Assembly (NCBI GenBank): GCA_021768245.1
Contig: JAETNO010000003.1
Span: 62,001-126,000, forward strand
Direction: 5' to 3'
DNA: 64,000 bases
Source of the DNA: Bacteroidaceae bacterium
GTDB lineage: Bacteria > Bacteroidota > Bacteroidia > Bacteroidales > Muribaculaceae
Of the stretch, positions 41,541 through 50,533 are shown piece after piece (within the stretch, counting starts at the first letter, position 1; each line of letters opens with the position of its first letter). The notes under the pieces are model-generated. The model searched no databases. It was not told the origin of the DNA and saw only the letters and a list, made by a program, of their open reading frames with translations. The position numbers and the translations under genes were made by a program.

Positions 41541-41948
41541 ATGGCTCAGAAGAAAAAATTCCCCGAAGGACTGCTCGTCTCTAAAAAGTTCTATTCCGAC
41601 ATCGTTTCCCGTGTTACAGACGCTTTTTCGGTTTCCGTTCATAGACCGTTGCTCGATGAGGCCATTGAACTGATTGACTCATATCTCTGCGGGGAAGCCT
41701 GCGACCCGGGGGCTGCCTCGGAGATGGTGCGCGTGGTGTTCACACTCCTCAAGCCGGAGTTTGAGCGCGCCATGGCCCGCTCTCTCCGTGCTCGCAAGGC
41801 CGGGGCAATACGCCGTCGCACCAATGCCCTTATTGCCATAGCCAAAGGTGAGACCGTGGAGCCTACCCCAGACCTTCCCTTGCTCAACCGCCGTCAGCGC
41901 CGCGCCCTCCAGCGCGACTTCCGCCGCTCCATGCGCCGCCAGATGTAG
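41541..41948 (+). CDS. DUF6291-like protein
   Basis: 135 residues, no signal peptide, highly basic C-terminus (NRRQRRALQRDFRRSMRRQ). The middle segment, SKKFYSDIV...IELIDSYLCGE...VFTLLKPEFERAMARSLRARKAGA, follows the pattern of DUF6291 proteins seen on mobile or plasmid-like Bacteroidota DNA. The family call is by pattern only. Own promoter box and no close partner. GC-rich 3' half. Confidence 0.55.
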   Translation: MAQKKKFPEGLLVSKKFYSDIVSRVTDAFSVSVHRPLLDEAIELIDSYLCGEACDPGAASEMVRVVFTLLKPEFERAMARSLRARKAGAIRRRTNALIAIAKGETVEPTPDLPLLNRRQRRALQRDFRRSMRRQM

Positions 41949-42047
41949 GGAGGTATATGGTAAGAGCCGTGGAGAGGCCTTACAGGGTGCCATAATTGTG
42001 TTTTAACAAATTTTAACTGGGGGGGGTAATTTCGTTTAAGATTTATT

Positions 42048-42055
42048 TACCTTTG
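42048..42055 (+). promoter_or_regulatory. -7 promoter box (TACCTTTG) for the envelope operon
   Basis: TAnnTTTG on plus, 59 bases upstream of ATG 42115; no clear -33 element. Confidence 0.5.
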
Positions 42056-42114
42056 TGGGTGTGAATTTATAGAAACTCCTGTGCATAAATCATAACCTGT
42101 AATCTCTATATTTT

Positions 42115-42888
42115 ATGAAGAAATTAGTGCTTTTGGCTCTCTCCGTGATTCTCGGGACAGCGGCGATATCCGCCCGTCAGAACCTGTTGGTGAAAAAATT
42201 TGACTATGCCACTTCCGCCGGCGAAAACTACGCCTATGCCCTCCGCAACAAAGTGATGGAAGGCATTGCCGAGCGCGGACGTGTGAAAGTGCTCGATGTC
42301 GCTACCGACGACGGCGTGGAAGCCGACAATATCCTTGACGGCCATCTTATAAGCATCACATATGTGAAGAGCTCCGACAGCAAGGGCGCGACCTATACCG
42401 CAAAGGTCAACTATTCCCTCAAGGTCACCCGTGTTTCTGACAACGAGGTTATCAACAATAAGACTTTCGAGGCATCAAGCCCGACCTTCATGAGCACTTA
42501 CCGCACTCAGGGCGATGCTGCAGCCGCAGCAATCAACTATGCCGGTTCGCAGATGAAGGACTGGGTCGACGAGGTATTCAAGTCTGTTGGCAAGATTATC
42601 GAAGTGTCGGAGGTGAAGAAGGATGAAGCCAAGATGGTCTATATATCCATCGGTTCCGAAGAGGGCATCCAGAAGGGACAGAAACTCGATGTGAAGGTTG
42701 AGAAGACCGTGGCAGGACGTCCGATTTCAAAAGTGATAGGCGAAATCAAGGTCGAGGCTGTCGAAGGAGAGGATGTGTCTCTTTGCAAAGTGACCAAAAA
42801 CGGTAAGGCTATCCAGGCCGCCATGGCCGAGACTCCCGACGCAGTGACGGTTGTCACCAAGGTGAACGGTAATATTTTAGGCCTTTAA
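42115..42888 (+). CDS. CsgG/FlgT-like secreted protein
   Basis: 257 residues, signal peptide (1-20, AAISARQ). The N-terminal half (about 22-150) resembles CsgG/LpoB-like domains: LLVKKFDYATSAGENYAYALRNKVMEGIAERGRVKVLD, then GHLISITYVK. The C-terminal part (about 155-257) resembles the FlgT C-terminal domain (EEGIQKGQKLDVKVEKT). No lipobox cysteine, so it is probably soluble in the periplasm. First gene of a five-gene operon of exported proteins; a strong hairpin lies between it and the next gene. Function unknown. Confidence 0.65.
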   Translation: MKKLVLLALSVILGTAAISARQNLLVKKFDYATSAGENYAYALRNKVMEGIAERGRVKVLDVATDDGVEADNILDGHLISITYVKSSDSKGATYTAKVNYSLKVTRVSDNEVINNKTFEASSPTFMSTYRTQGDAAAAAINYAGSQMKDWVDEVFKSVGKIIEVSEVKKDEAKMVYISIGSEEGIQKGQKLDVKVEKTVAGRPISKVIGEIKVEAVEGEDVSLCKVTKNGKAIQAAMAETPDAVTVVTKVNGNILGL

Positions 42889-42905
42889 TACAGATATTCT
42901 GAAAA

Positions 42906-42952
42906 GACCTGTGTAGCCGCGACCCTCCGGTCCCGGCTGCATAGGTCGTTTT
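42906..42952 (+). terminator. Attenuator-type hairpin between operon genes 1 and 2
   Basis: Long stem GACCT...GACC / GGTC...AGGTC (42906-42947) with two G-U pairs and a 4-base loop, followed by TTTT. Probably partial termination or mRNA stabilisation after the first gene. Confidence 0.65.
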
Positions 42953-42983
42953 ATATTGAACCGTGTCTTTCTCTGAAAATATC

Positions 42984-44252
42984 ATGAAACGAACCATATT
43001 TATCCTTCTCTTCTTCGCTGTGTGGTGCGGTGCGATGGCACAGGGCGAGTTTTCGCGTGATGTGACCCTGCTGAGTGTGCAGGGGCCTGTAATAGTCGTC
43101 CGCTCGACCGCTGTCAGCCCCGAGAAGAAACTTGCCGTGCCTACGGCTGTGAAGTCGGCCATTGACACTTACATTTTTTCCGGAATCGACGGAGTCGGCG
43201 ACGGGAAACCGGTGGTCGATGAATCCGCCCGTCAGGAGAATTCATATTATTTCGACCGTCTGTATAATCAGAACCGCTATGCGGTGTTCGTTAAGTCGGC
43301 TGTCGAGCAGGATAAGCCGAAAAAGAATTCCCTGGGTCTTTGGGAGGTGACAGTCACCGTCACCATCTATCGCGACGCACTCGACCGCGATTTGCTGCAG
43401 AGCAAGGTCAGGAAGCAGAAAACTTCCGAGGTCACTCCCGAGGAGGTTGCGGAGAGCGGGGTCAATCCTACAATCATGGTGGTTCCCTACAAGAATGATT
43501 ATGAGACTTATCGCGATGTGCTCACCCGCGATTCCGACAAGCGCATAGCCGTCGGAAAGGTTCAGGAGGAGTTCAATGATATCGGGGTGGAGACTGTGGA
43601 CTTCGAGGCCAAGTATGACGCGGCCTTGCGTGCCAACGAGATGGAATATGACTCTGCCGACAGTTTCGACAGTCAGCTCATCAAAAACTCCGGCGCGGAT
43701 ATCTTTGTAAGCGTCGACATCGTGAAGCAGGTGTTTCAGGGTGGAGGCTCAGTGGCCCTGACGCTTAAGGCTTATCAGACGTCCACCGGTAAACTGCTTT
43801 CGTCTAAGACTTCCAACTTCTCGGGGCGTGTCACTTTCGACCGTCTGTGTGTCGGTGCAATCCACAAGGTTGCCAAGGAATTCCTGGCCGGAGTCGTGGA
43901 AAGCCTCGCCAAGGATATCACAAGGGGCAGCACGGTAGTGATTCGCGTGGGCATCGACGGAGAGTCGTACAAATCGCTTGATGACGAGGTGGGGAATGAG
44001 GAGTTCGGCATCTCGGACTATATCCGTTCGTGGGTGCGCAAGAACGCTGTCAACGGGCGTTTCCATCAGCAGGGCCGCACTTCGACATCGATGATTCTCG
44101 ACCAGGTTCAGATTCCCAACACCAATAAGGCCGGTGAGCCGCAGGATGCGAATGATTTTGCTGTACGTCTCTCACGCTATCTGCGTAAAATCGGTGTCAA
44201 CAACTCAAGCCGTCTCGACGGTAACACCATCTATATTTCCATAACCGACTGA
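42984..44252 (+). CDS. DUF6175-family secreted protein
   Basis: 422 residues from ATG 42984 (a GTG at 42963 is rejected because the signal peptide begins at the ATG). Signal peptide 1-20 (CGAMAQ). The central block contains GVNPTIMVVPYKNDYETYRDVL and a C-terminal NGRFHQQGRTSTSMILDQVQIP, features of DUF6175 proteins. No membrane segment in the mature part. Second gene of the operon; the next ATG is 35 bases after its stop. Role unknown. Confidence 0.7.
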   Translation: MKRTIFILLFFAVWCGAMAQGEFSRDVTLLSVQGPVIVVRSTAVSPEKKLAVPTAVKSAIDTYIFSGIDGVGDGKPVVDESARQENSYYFDRLYNQNRYAVFVKSAVEQDKPKKNSLGLWEVTVTVTIYRDALDRDLLQSKVRKQKTSEVTPEEVAESGVNPTIMVVPYKNDYETYRDVLTRDSDKRIAVGKVQEEFNDIGVETVDFEAKYDAALRANEMEYDSADSFDSQLIKNSGADIFVSVDIVKQVFQGGGSVALTLKAYQTSTGKLLSSKTSNFSGRVTFDRLCVGAIHKVAKEFLAGVVESLAKDITRGSTVVIRVGIDGESYKSLDDEVGNEEFGISDYIRSWVRKNAVNGRFHQQGRTSTSMILDQVQIPNTNKAGEPQDANDFAVRLSRYLRKIGVNNSSRLDGNTIYISITD

Positions 44253-44286
44253 AACAGTCTATAATCCATCACAGATTGAAAAGACC

Positions 44287-45714
44287 ATGAAAGCCCTGAT
44301 AACAACTCTCCTCGGTGTCGCCTTGCTGATGCCGTATTCCCTTTCCGCTGAAGTCGCGACTCCTGACTGGGTCAAGGCCAAGCCTGCGAGCATGATTTAC
44401 TACACGGGAGTGGGTTCCGCGTCGCTCTCTGACGCCGATTATCGCGAGAGCGCCAAGGAAAAGGCCCTTGCCGACCTTATCAGTGAGATTGACATTGAGG
44501 TTGAAAGTTCGTCGCTGCTGTCGCGGAGCGAGGTGTCGGGGCTTTTCTCCGAGTCCTACGCCCATGATATCCGCTCGCGGGCTAAAGCTTCCCTCGAAGG
44601 GCACGAGCTGGTTGAATCATTCAATGACGGTTCGAGATATTATGTCTATTATCAACTTGACAAGCTCAACTATCAGAATCTGCTCGAGCGGAGGAAAAAG
44701 GACGCTACCCGTCGGGCTTTCGACTATTGGTCGAAGGGGATGGAGGCGAAAGGGGCAGGAGAACTGACCGTGGCCGCCGATATGTTCATGTCGGGGCTTG
44801 CGGCCATAGAGGCCTACAGCAATTCCCGCCTGCCGGTTGAGGACGGAGGACGCAGCATTGACGTCGGGGTGGAGCTTTTCAATTCGATGCGCTCCCTCTT
44901 CAGCAATCTGCAGATTGTGGCAGCCCCCGGGCAGCTTGAGGTGAAACCTTTCAGCGGGCAGGTTGCAGTGGCCAATATCGGTGTCTATTCAGGCTCTACT
45001 CCGGTGAAAGGTGCGCGTCTTAAAGCCCGTTTCCTTAAAGGAGGGGGTGAGACCGCAGTGAACTCACTGACAGATCCTTCGGGCGTGGCTCAGCTGACGG
45101 TCATGAACGTCACTTCGAAGCAACCCTATCAGGAGGTGGAACTTAGACTCGATATCAAAGTCCCCGAGAGGTTCAGTACGTCCTATATGAAATCCATGAC
45201 CGAGGGGCTGCTTGCCGATATGCCGGTAGGCAAACTTCCGCTGACGGTAGGGCAACCGACACTGAGGGCGATACTCTACACGGACGACAATGAGATTTCA
45301 GGCCTCCTTCATAATATATCCGGCTATCTTTCAAACGGATATTTCGACATAGTGAAGGATGAATCGCAGGCCGACTTGCGTTTCTTCGTAAATTCGGAGT
45401 TCAAGGTCGGAGGCGTGGTCAAGGGGCAGCTTTATGACATGGCTGAGACGTTCATGTCGTGCAATGTGATTGTCACTGACCTTAACAGCGGGGCTATAGT
45501 GAGTAATTTCGGACTTAACGACGTGCGTTCGCTCGCCCCGGGGAATTCTTCGGTTGCAAAGGCGCGTACAATCGCGCAGCGCGAGATGTTCAAGAAGCTG
45601 AAACCTCTGATCGAACGTCATTTGCGCGAGGCCCATTTCGCACCTAAAGCGGTGGCCACTGCCCCGGTAGATGAGGTTGACGACGATGATGACAGCTCGA
45701 TGCCGGAACTGTAG
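44287..45714 (+). CDS. LPP20-like secreted protein
   Basis: 475 residues, signal peptide 1-21 (LSAEVAT). The N-terminal region TPDWVKAKPASMIYYTGVGSASLSDADYRESAKEKALADL is typical of LPP20-family proteins, followed by helical repeats (about 130-185), a beta-sandwich (about 210-300) and a C-terminal domain with YLSNGYFDIVKDESQADLRFF, like CsgG-type domains. The C-terminus is acidic (DEVDDDDDSSMPEL). Third gene of the operon. Confidence 0.68.
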   Translation: MKALITTLLGVALLMPYSLSAEVATPDWVKAKPASMIYYTGVGSASLSDADYRESAKEKALADLISEIDIEVESSSLLSRSEVSGLFSESYAHDIRSRAKASLEGHELVESFNDGSRYYVYYQLDKLNYQNLLERRKKDATRRAFDYWSKGMEAKGAGELTVAADMFMSGLAAIEAYSNSRLPVEDGGRSIDVGVELFNSMRSLFSNLQIVAAPGQLEVKPFSGQVAVANIGVYSGSTPVKGARLKARFLKGGGETAVNSLTDPSGVAQLTVMNVTSKQPYQEVELRLDIKVPERFSTSYMKSMTEGLLADMPVGKLPLTVGQPTLRAILYTDDNEISGLLHNISGYLSNGYFDIVKDESQADLRFFVNSEFKVGGVVKGQLYDMAETFMSCNVIVTDLNSGAIVSNFGLNDVRSLAPGNSSVAKARTIAQREMFKKLKPLIERHLREAHFAPKAVATAPVDEVDDDDDSSMPEL

Positions 45715-45786
45715 ACAGGAGGATATCTCATAGCGTCTCTCCATGAAAAATCAAAGAATATCTAACACATTAAAAAATATCAAGTT

Positions 45787-46335
45787 ATGAAAATTTCGAA
45801 ATTATTTGTCGCGTCGATAGCCATAGTAGGGGCAATGACAGCCTGCTCGTCAAGCAAGGGGGCTGTTGCCAAGCCTAACAGCGACGAGGTGGAAGTGACA
45901 CAGCTGTGCCACAGTCTTACAGATGAAGAAGCCTTCTATGCCAATGCAATAGCCGAGAGTTCGGATGCCCAGATGGCGAAGGACAAGGCGGTGGCGAGCG
46001 CGCGTGCCGAAATCGCCGCCAATCTTCAGGCTGCCGTGGAAAATTTCTCGAAGCGTTACCGTAAGGATGTTAATGACCAGCTCGACGCTAAGGTCGAGGA
46101 CCGCCTGCAGATTCTCGTGAAGCAGAATCTAAAAGGGTCGACTATCTCATGCGACCGCATCACGCGTACCAATACCGGGAAATACCGTGCATATACCACT
46201 GTCAAACTCTCTAAAAAGGAAATCGAGGAGACTATCGAACGCGGTCTTCTTGAAGACAAGGAGTTGAAACTCAACTTCGACCAGGCTCAGTTTGACAAGG
46301 TGGCCGATGAGGAAATAGCAAAAGCCGGCCTATGA
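45787..46335 (+). CDS. LPP20-like lipoprotein
   Basis: 182 residues with a lipoprotein signal (lipobox TACSSS near residue 20). The mature part is an LPP20-type fold: ARAEIAANLQAAVENFSKRYRK and then NTGKYRAYTTVKLSKKEIEETIE. Probably anchored in the outer membrane. The stop overlaps the start of the next gene (ATGA, four bases), so it is translationally coupled to the transglutaminase-fold gene. Fourth gene of the operon. Confidence 0.72.
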   Translation: MKISKLFVASIAIVGAMTACSSSKGAVAKPNSDEVEVTQLCHSLTDEEAFYANAIAESSDAQMAKDKAVASARAEIAANLQAAVENFSKRYRKDVNDQLDAKVEDRLQILVKQNLKGSTISCDRITRTNTGKYRAYTTVKLSKKEIEETIERGLLEDKELKLNFDQAQFDKVADEEIAKAGL

Positions 46336-47930
46336 GATACCCTTCGAGGGGACTGCTTGCCTTAATCTTATTTCTAATGGCTGCCACGCAGGCTTACGGG
46401 CAGTCGGAGGCTACAGCCTATAAGGAATACGTGAAGTCATATATGTCGGGATTGCGGAAGTTCAAGAACTCCCGCGATTCCGCCTTTGTGGCCATGATGC
46501 GCGGGCAGTGGGAGGATTTCCAGTCAACGCGGGGCGAGAAACTTATGGAGAGTCCCAAACCCGAAAAGGCACCGTTAGTGGCTGACGCTCCATCTGCCAA
46601 GCCATTGGCAGAACCTTCCATTAAGCCGTCTGCCCCGGGGAAGCCTGATGAGGCCGGGAGGCCTAAACCGTCCACCCCTGTGCAGCCGAAGCAGCCCGTA
46701 GGGCCGAAGCCTCAGCCGAGACCGAGGCAAGTCACAGTTCCTGAAAAGCCGAAGCAGACAAAGCCTGCTCCCGCGCCTGAGTCAGAACCCGGACAGACCA
46801 CAGAGCCGGGCAAAAGGGATGAACCATCTCCGAAAGAAGTCGCCCCGATTGAGGTCGGAAGAGGAAATTTCTCATTCGACTTCCACGGAACCACTGTAAG
46901 GCTTCCGATGGGGAGCGATATGAAATTCCGTCTCGCGTCGCTTTCCGACAAGAGCGTCGCTGACGCTTTTGAGAGCCTTTGCATGAGAGATTACGGGCGA
47001 TGGGTGGAGGCGTTCAGGAGCGTGAAAGAAAGCCTTGCCCTCAATGATTATTTCTACATGCTGCTTATCGGTGATGCTGCCGATGCTTTCTATGGGAAAG
47101 GCTCGGATGAGTCGGCACTGTTCACGATGTTTGTCGCCGCACAGTCGGGGATGAAGGTCAGGGTGGCCAGGATTCAGGAACGCCTTGCCTTGCTCTATGC
47201 CGCGTCGCCTGCTGTCTACGATGTCACCTATCTCGAACTTGACGGCGAACGCTATTATATCCATAATCTGAAGGCAAGCGGCTCTGTGTCATTGCGGACA
47301 TACAGGGATATGCCTGCCAAGGGAATGAAGAATGTCGATTTGCGTCTGACGGCCATTCCGAAACTTGCCGTCAAGGGCACGCGGACGGCAGAGAGAAGCT
47401 ATGGCGGGATAAATGTAGTCACCTCCATGAATCCGTCGTTGATGGAACTCTACACGCTTGTCCCGACAACGGACTATGAGGTCTACCGCAAGGCTCCGCT
47501 AAGCGAGCGCATGGAGTCGGACGTGATTCCTGCGCTGAGAATGGCTGTTGACGGTAAGCTGGAGGTGGAGGCCGTCGGTATAATCCTTTCTTTCGTGCAG
47601 CGGGCGTTCGGATATAAGACGGACCATCAGCAGTTTGGCTATGAGCGTCCGTTTTTCCCCGATGAGAATTTCTATTATCCCTACAATGACTGCGAGGACC
47701 GCTCCTTTCTCTTCGAGTCGCTTGTGCGCCGTCTTGTGGGGCTTGATGTGGTGGTGCTCAGCTATCCGAACCATGCGGCCACGGCTGTGTGTTTCAGCGG
47801 AGATGTCCCGGGCGACGCCGTTGTCCATAAAGGGAAGCGCTATGTGGTCTGTGACCCGACATATATAGGAGCCGGAATCGGGCGTGCTATGCCTGATTTC
47901 CGTGGTGTCAGTCCTGAAATCAATAAATAA
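46332..47930 (+). CDS. Transglutaminase-fold exported protein with Pro-rich linker
   Basis: 532 residues. Signal peptide (1-23, AYGQ), a helical segment (about 25-70), a Pro/Lys/Glu low-complexity linker (about 75-170), a beta-rich domain (about 175-440), and a C-terminal transglutaminase-like core with Cys454 in YNDCEDRSFLF, His481 in SYPNHAATAV and Asp508 in VCDPTYIGAGIG, an intact Cys-His-Asp triad. It could crosslink or cleave peptide bonds in the envelope; the direction of catalysis is unknown. Last gene of the operon, coupled to the lipoprotein gene. It converges with rnhA and no clear terminator is seen between them. Confidence 0.75.
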   Translation: MRYPSRGLLALILFLMAATQAYGQSEATAYKEYVKSYMSGLRKFKNSRDSAFVAMMRGQWEDFQSTRGEKLMESPKPEKAPLVADAPSAKPLAEPSIKPSAPGKPDEAGRPKPSTPVQPKQPVGPKPQPRPRQVTVPEKPKQTKPAPAPESEPGQTTEPGKRDEPSPKEVAPIEVGRGNFSFDFHGTTVRLPMGSDMKFRLASLSDKSVADAFESLCMRDYGRWVEAFRSVKESLALNDYFYMLLIGDAADAFYGKGSDESALFTMFVAAQSGMKVRVARIQERLALLYAASPAVYDVTYLELDGERYYIHNLKASGSVSLRTYRDMPAKGMKNVDLRLTAIPKLAVKGTRTAERSYGGINVVTSMNPSLMELYTLVPTTDYEVYRKAPLSERMESDVIPALRMAVDGKLEVEAVGIILSFVQRAFGYKTDHQQFGYERPFFPDENFYYPYNDCEDRSFLFESLVRRLVGLDVVVLSYPNHAATAVCFSGDVPGDAVVHKGKRYVVCDPTYIGAGIGRAMPDFRGVSPEINK

Positions 47931-47962
47931 TCGATTCTGCGGTGGGGATGTGTGGTCCGCTG

Positions 47963-48607
47963 TTATTTTCTGCCGAAGTCGGCGGGGATTTCGCCCCATA
48001 CGGGTGTGTCCCAGGTGAGGATGGGGTTGGTGATTTCGTGGGTGCGGAGCCAGAGGGTGGCGCGTTCGATGAGTTCGAAGAGTTTCGCGTTTTTCGCCGA
48101 GGGTTTCAGTGATGTCTTGGGCTGGCGGTTGCGTACCCACGAGCGGGCTGTCTTCGAGTCGGTGTAGATGGGGGTGTCGAAGCGCCCCTGCTTGTGGAGC
48201 ATCGCAAGACCGTGGACAAGGGCGAGATATTCGCCTATGTTGTTGGTGCCCCCTTCGAATGGCCCTGCATGAAAGATTCTTTCGCCCGTGCGCACCCATA
48301 CGCCCTGATATTCCACCGGTCCGGGATTTTTGGAGCAGGCGGCGTCGACGGCGAGTGCGTCGAGTTTTATTTCAGGAAAGGCCGCATAGTTCACCTCTGT
48401 TTTCGGCCCTTCGGCAATAGCTTTCAGGATGTCCATCTGGTCGGCGGGGTCGCCACGATAGGCCTCGACGGCTGCTTCCTGCGAGTCAAAGCTTTTAAAT
48501 TTAGCGTCGGGATAGCCTTTGATCTGTAGCTGACATTCGTCCCAGGAGTCAAAGACTCCGGTAGCGTAACCGTTCCATACGACGTAGAATTTCTTTCTCG
48601 GTGCCAT
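47963..48607 (-). CDS. rnhA: Ribonuclease HI with N-terminal hybrid-binding (viroplasmin) domain
   Basis: 214 residues. The N-terminal RNA-DNA hybrid-binding domain (about 1-55) has KKFYVVWNGYATGVFDSWDECQ. The RNase H domain (about 70-214) has the catalytic acidic residues in LAVDAACSKNPG, NNIGEYLALVHG, IYTDSKTARSW and a final PADFGRK Asp. It removes RNA from DNA hybrids. ATG at 48607. Convergent with the envelope operon. Confidence 0.93.
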   Translation of the reverse strand: MAPRKKFYVVWNGYATGVFDSWDECQLQIKGYPDAKFKSFDSQEAAVEAYRGDPADQMDILKAIAEGPKTEVNYAAFPEIKLDALAVDAACSKNPGPVEYQGVWVRTGERIFHAGPFEGGTNNIGEYLALVHGLAMLHKQGRFDTPIYTDSKTARSWVRNRQPKTSLKPSAKNAKLFELIERATLWLRTHEITNPILTWDTPVWGEIPADFGRK

Positions 48608-48646
48608 TATTTTCTGTGGATGGGAGACTATGGGGTGGGTGGATGT

Positions 48647-49828
48647 TTACGAAAGGGTCAGGTAGATGCTTATGTCGACATTACGCATCCCCGTAGCCTT
48701 GGCTATTTCAGGGTTGACGATGCGCCCGAAGAAGGTGAATGTGGCCTTCTGCATGCCGGGGAGGAGTTTCAGCGCGTTGCTGACCCCTTCGCAGGTCACT
48801 ATGGAGTTCATAAGGGTTATGAATGTGTTGCTCAGTGCCATCGCTGCTGTGCGGGCCACGGCGCAACCTGCATGGGTGAAGCATACGCGTGTGCCTGCGG
48901 GCACCGCGCTCTTTTTGGCGAAGGCGTCGGCAAGGTCCACGGCCTCCATGGCGGGGAAAGCCGCTCCGGTGTCGGAGGCGAGGTCAAAGGACAGCACACC
49001 GCGCTTCATGATTCCCGTCAGGTCGCTTCCTATGGCGAATGGCTCGAATGTTGGGGTCACTATGACCACGTCGGCACTTCGCAGGGCGTTTTCAAGAGTG
49101 TGGGGGTGGAGGGTGGAGCTGATTACCCACGGGCCGAGTTCCTGGGAGGCACGGCGCAGGGAGTAGACGTCGTTGTCATACATCCTGACCGTGGCTCCGA
49201 GTCCCATCGCCGACCTCGCGGCGGCACATGCTGCGATTCCGGAGCCTATGATGAGTGTCTCGCAGGGGATGATTCCGGCCACGCCACCGAGGAGTATTCC
49301 TTTGCCGCGTGTGGCGTCGGCGAGCAATGAGGAGGCCATGGCCACCGATGCGCGTCCGTCGATTTCGGCAAGGATGTCGGCAAAGGGGGTACATCCGCGT
49401 GAATCCTCTATGAGGTCGATTGCGATTGCTATTATGTGGCGTCGAAGGAGTTCCTTTATCGCGGCAGGGTCCTGGCGGGAAGGCTTGAGCAGAGTAAGGA
49501 GCATGGCTCCGCGACGCATTTTCCTCACGTCGGCCATGTCCATCGGGGCAAGGTGAATCACTATGTCGCATCTGAGGCTTTCCTCTCGGCTTGCCACGCT
49601 GACTCCGGCGCGGAGATACTGATTGTCGGTGTAGTTGATGCACGCTGCGGCGTTTTCCTGCATTTTCACCCTGAATCCGCGTTCGATGAGCCGTGCGGCG
49701 GCTTCGGGTGTCAGCGGGAAGCGTCGTTCGGAGGGGCTGTCGCAGGTGGGGAGACCGATTGTGAAGCTACGGCGCACGGTCATGGTGTCGGCGGCCTGTT
49801 CGAGCGGGGTAGGGATTTCGTCAGTCAT
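48647..49828 (-). CDS. Alanine dehydrogenase/PNT-family NAD-binding protein
   Basis: 393 residues from ATG 49828. The N-terminal AlaDh_PNT_N-like domain has RFPLTPEAAARLIERGFRVKM. The Rossmann domain has ETLIIGSGIAACAAARSAMGLGATVRMYDND, an altered glycine motif. The C-terminal segment shows THAGCAVARTAAMALSNTF. Canonical AlaDH catalytic residues are only partly recognisable, so alanine dehydrogenase activity is uncertain. Eight bases overlap the aroK stop region and the two are likely co-transcribed. A start at 49912 was rejected because of that overlap. Confidence 0.72.
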   Translation of the reverse strand: MTDEIPTPLEQAADTMTVRRSFTIGLPTCDSPSERRFPLTPEAAARLIERGFRVKMQENAAACINYTDNQYLRAGVSVASREESLRCDIVIHLAPMDMADVRKMRRGAMLLTLLKPSRQDPAAIKELLRRHIIAIAIDLIEDSRGCTPFADILAEIDGRASVAMASSLLADATRGKGILLGGVAGIIPCETLIIGSGIAACAAARSAMGLGATVRMYDNDVYSLRRASQELGPWVISSTLHPHTLENALRSADVVIVTPTFEPFAIGSDLTGIMKRGVLSFDLASDTGAAFPAMEAVDLADAFAKKSAVPAGTRVCFTHAGCAVARTAAMALSNTFITLMNSIVTCEGVSNALKLLPGMQKATFTFFGRIVNPEIAKATGMRNVDISIYLTLS

Positions 49829-50378
49829 GGCTTTCCATTGATGTTTTTCGCGGTAAGTTGAACTCACGTATGAAGGCCGAGCATTTCTGCTCGATTTCGT
49901 TCTCGTTTTCAAGCGTAGAGCTGTCGAAGGTGCAGGCGGCCTTGGAATAGTGGGGCATGCGCAGATTCAGCTGCTCATGGATAAATCGGTCGAGACTGTC
50001 GTCGTCGAGTGAGGCTATCAGCGGTCGCTTCGCGCGTCCGCGTTTGAGGCGTTCGAGGAGACGCCCGTGGGAGGCCATGAGGTGGACTGTCAGGCCGCGT
50101 GCGTTCATAAGTTCCATATTGTCGCCGAAGCAGGGTGTGCCCCCTCCGCAGGCAACGATGGTGTTGGCCTTGGCGCTCACCTCTTCGAGGGTGTCGCGCT
50201 CCATCTTGCGGAAGGCGGCCTCTCCCTCGTCGGCGAAAATATCGCGGATTTTCTTGCCTGCCTTGGCTTCGATATAGTCGTCGAGGTCGATGAATTCGAT
50301 GTCGCAGCGCGCGGCGAGCGCCCTTCCGAGCGTAGACTTCCCGCAGCCCATGTATCCTATCAGGAATATAGTCTTCAT
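49821..50378 (-). CDS. aroK: Shikimate kinase
   Basis: 185 residues from ATG 50378. Walker A GYMGCGKSTLG at the N-terminus, FIDLDDYIEAKAGKKIRDIFADEGEAAFR (shikimate-binding segment), IVACGGGTP, and RAKRPLI in the lid region. Phosphorylates shikimate in aromatic amino acid synthesis. Upstream lies a -7 box TAAATTTG (50430-50437) that sits inside the left 38-bp direct repeat. A longer reading to 50432 was rejected because it extends into that repeat. Confidence 0.93.
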   Translation of the reverse strand: MKTIFLIGYMGCGKSTLGRALAARCDIEFIDLDDYIEAKAGKKIRDIFADEGEAAFRKMERDTLEEVSAKANTIVACGGGTPCFGDNMELMNARGLTVHLMASHGRLLERLKRGRAKRPLIASLDDDSLDRFIHEQLNLRMPHYSKAACTFDSSTLENENEIEQKCSAFIREFNLPRKTSMESHD

Positions 50379-50416
50379 TGATTTTACCGGATTTACCGCC
50401 CGCGCCCTCATCCGGG

Positions 50417-50454
50417 CGTCAAGCAAATGCAAATTTATGGAAAAATCAGGTAAA
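50417..50454. repeat. 38-bp direct repeat, left copy (contains aroK promoter)
   Basis: Exact copy of 51307-51344; begins CGTCAAGCAAATGC and ends AATCAGGTAAA. It flanks GNAT module I. Confidence 0.85.
50430..50437 (-). promoter_or_regulatory. -7 promoter box (TAAATTTG) of aroK
   Basis: TAnnTTTG on minus, inside the left 38-bp repeat, 51 bases upstream of the aroK ATG. No TTG at the exact spacing. Confidence 0.5.
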
Positions 50455-50533
50455 ATCCATCTGTCGCCACGATTTTTATGTGGGGAGTGTTAATGCGGCA
50501 ACTTTAGATAAGGCCTTGACTGACGTTATGGAT

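Noticed and set aside
47931..47962. Terminator between the exported-protein operon and rnhA
   Set aside because: No stem with a T-run was found in the 32-base spacer, so none is annotated.
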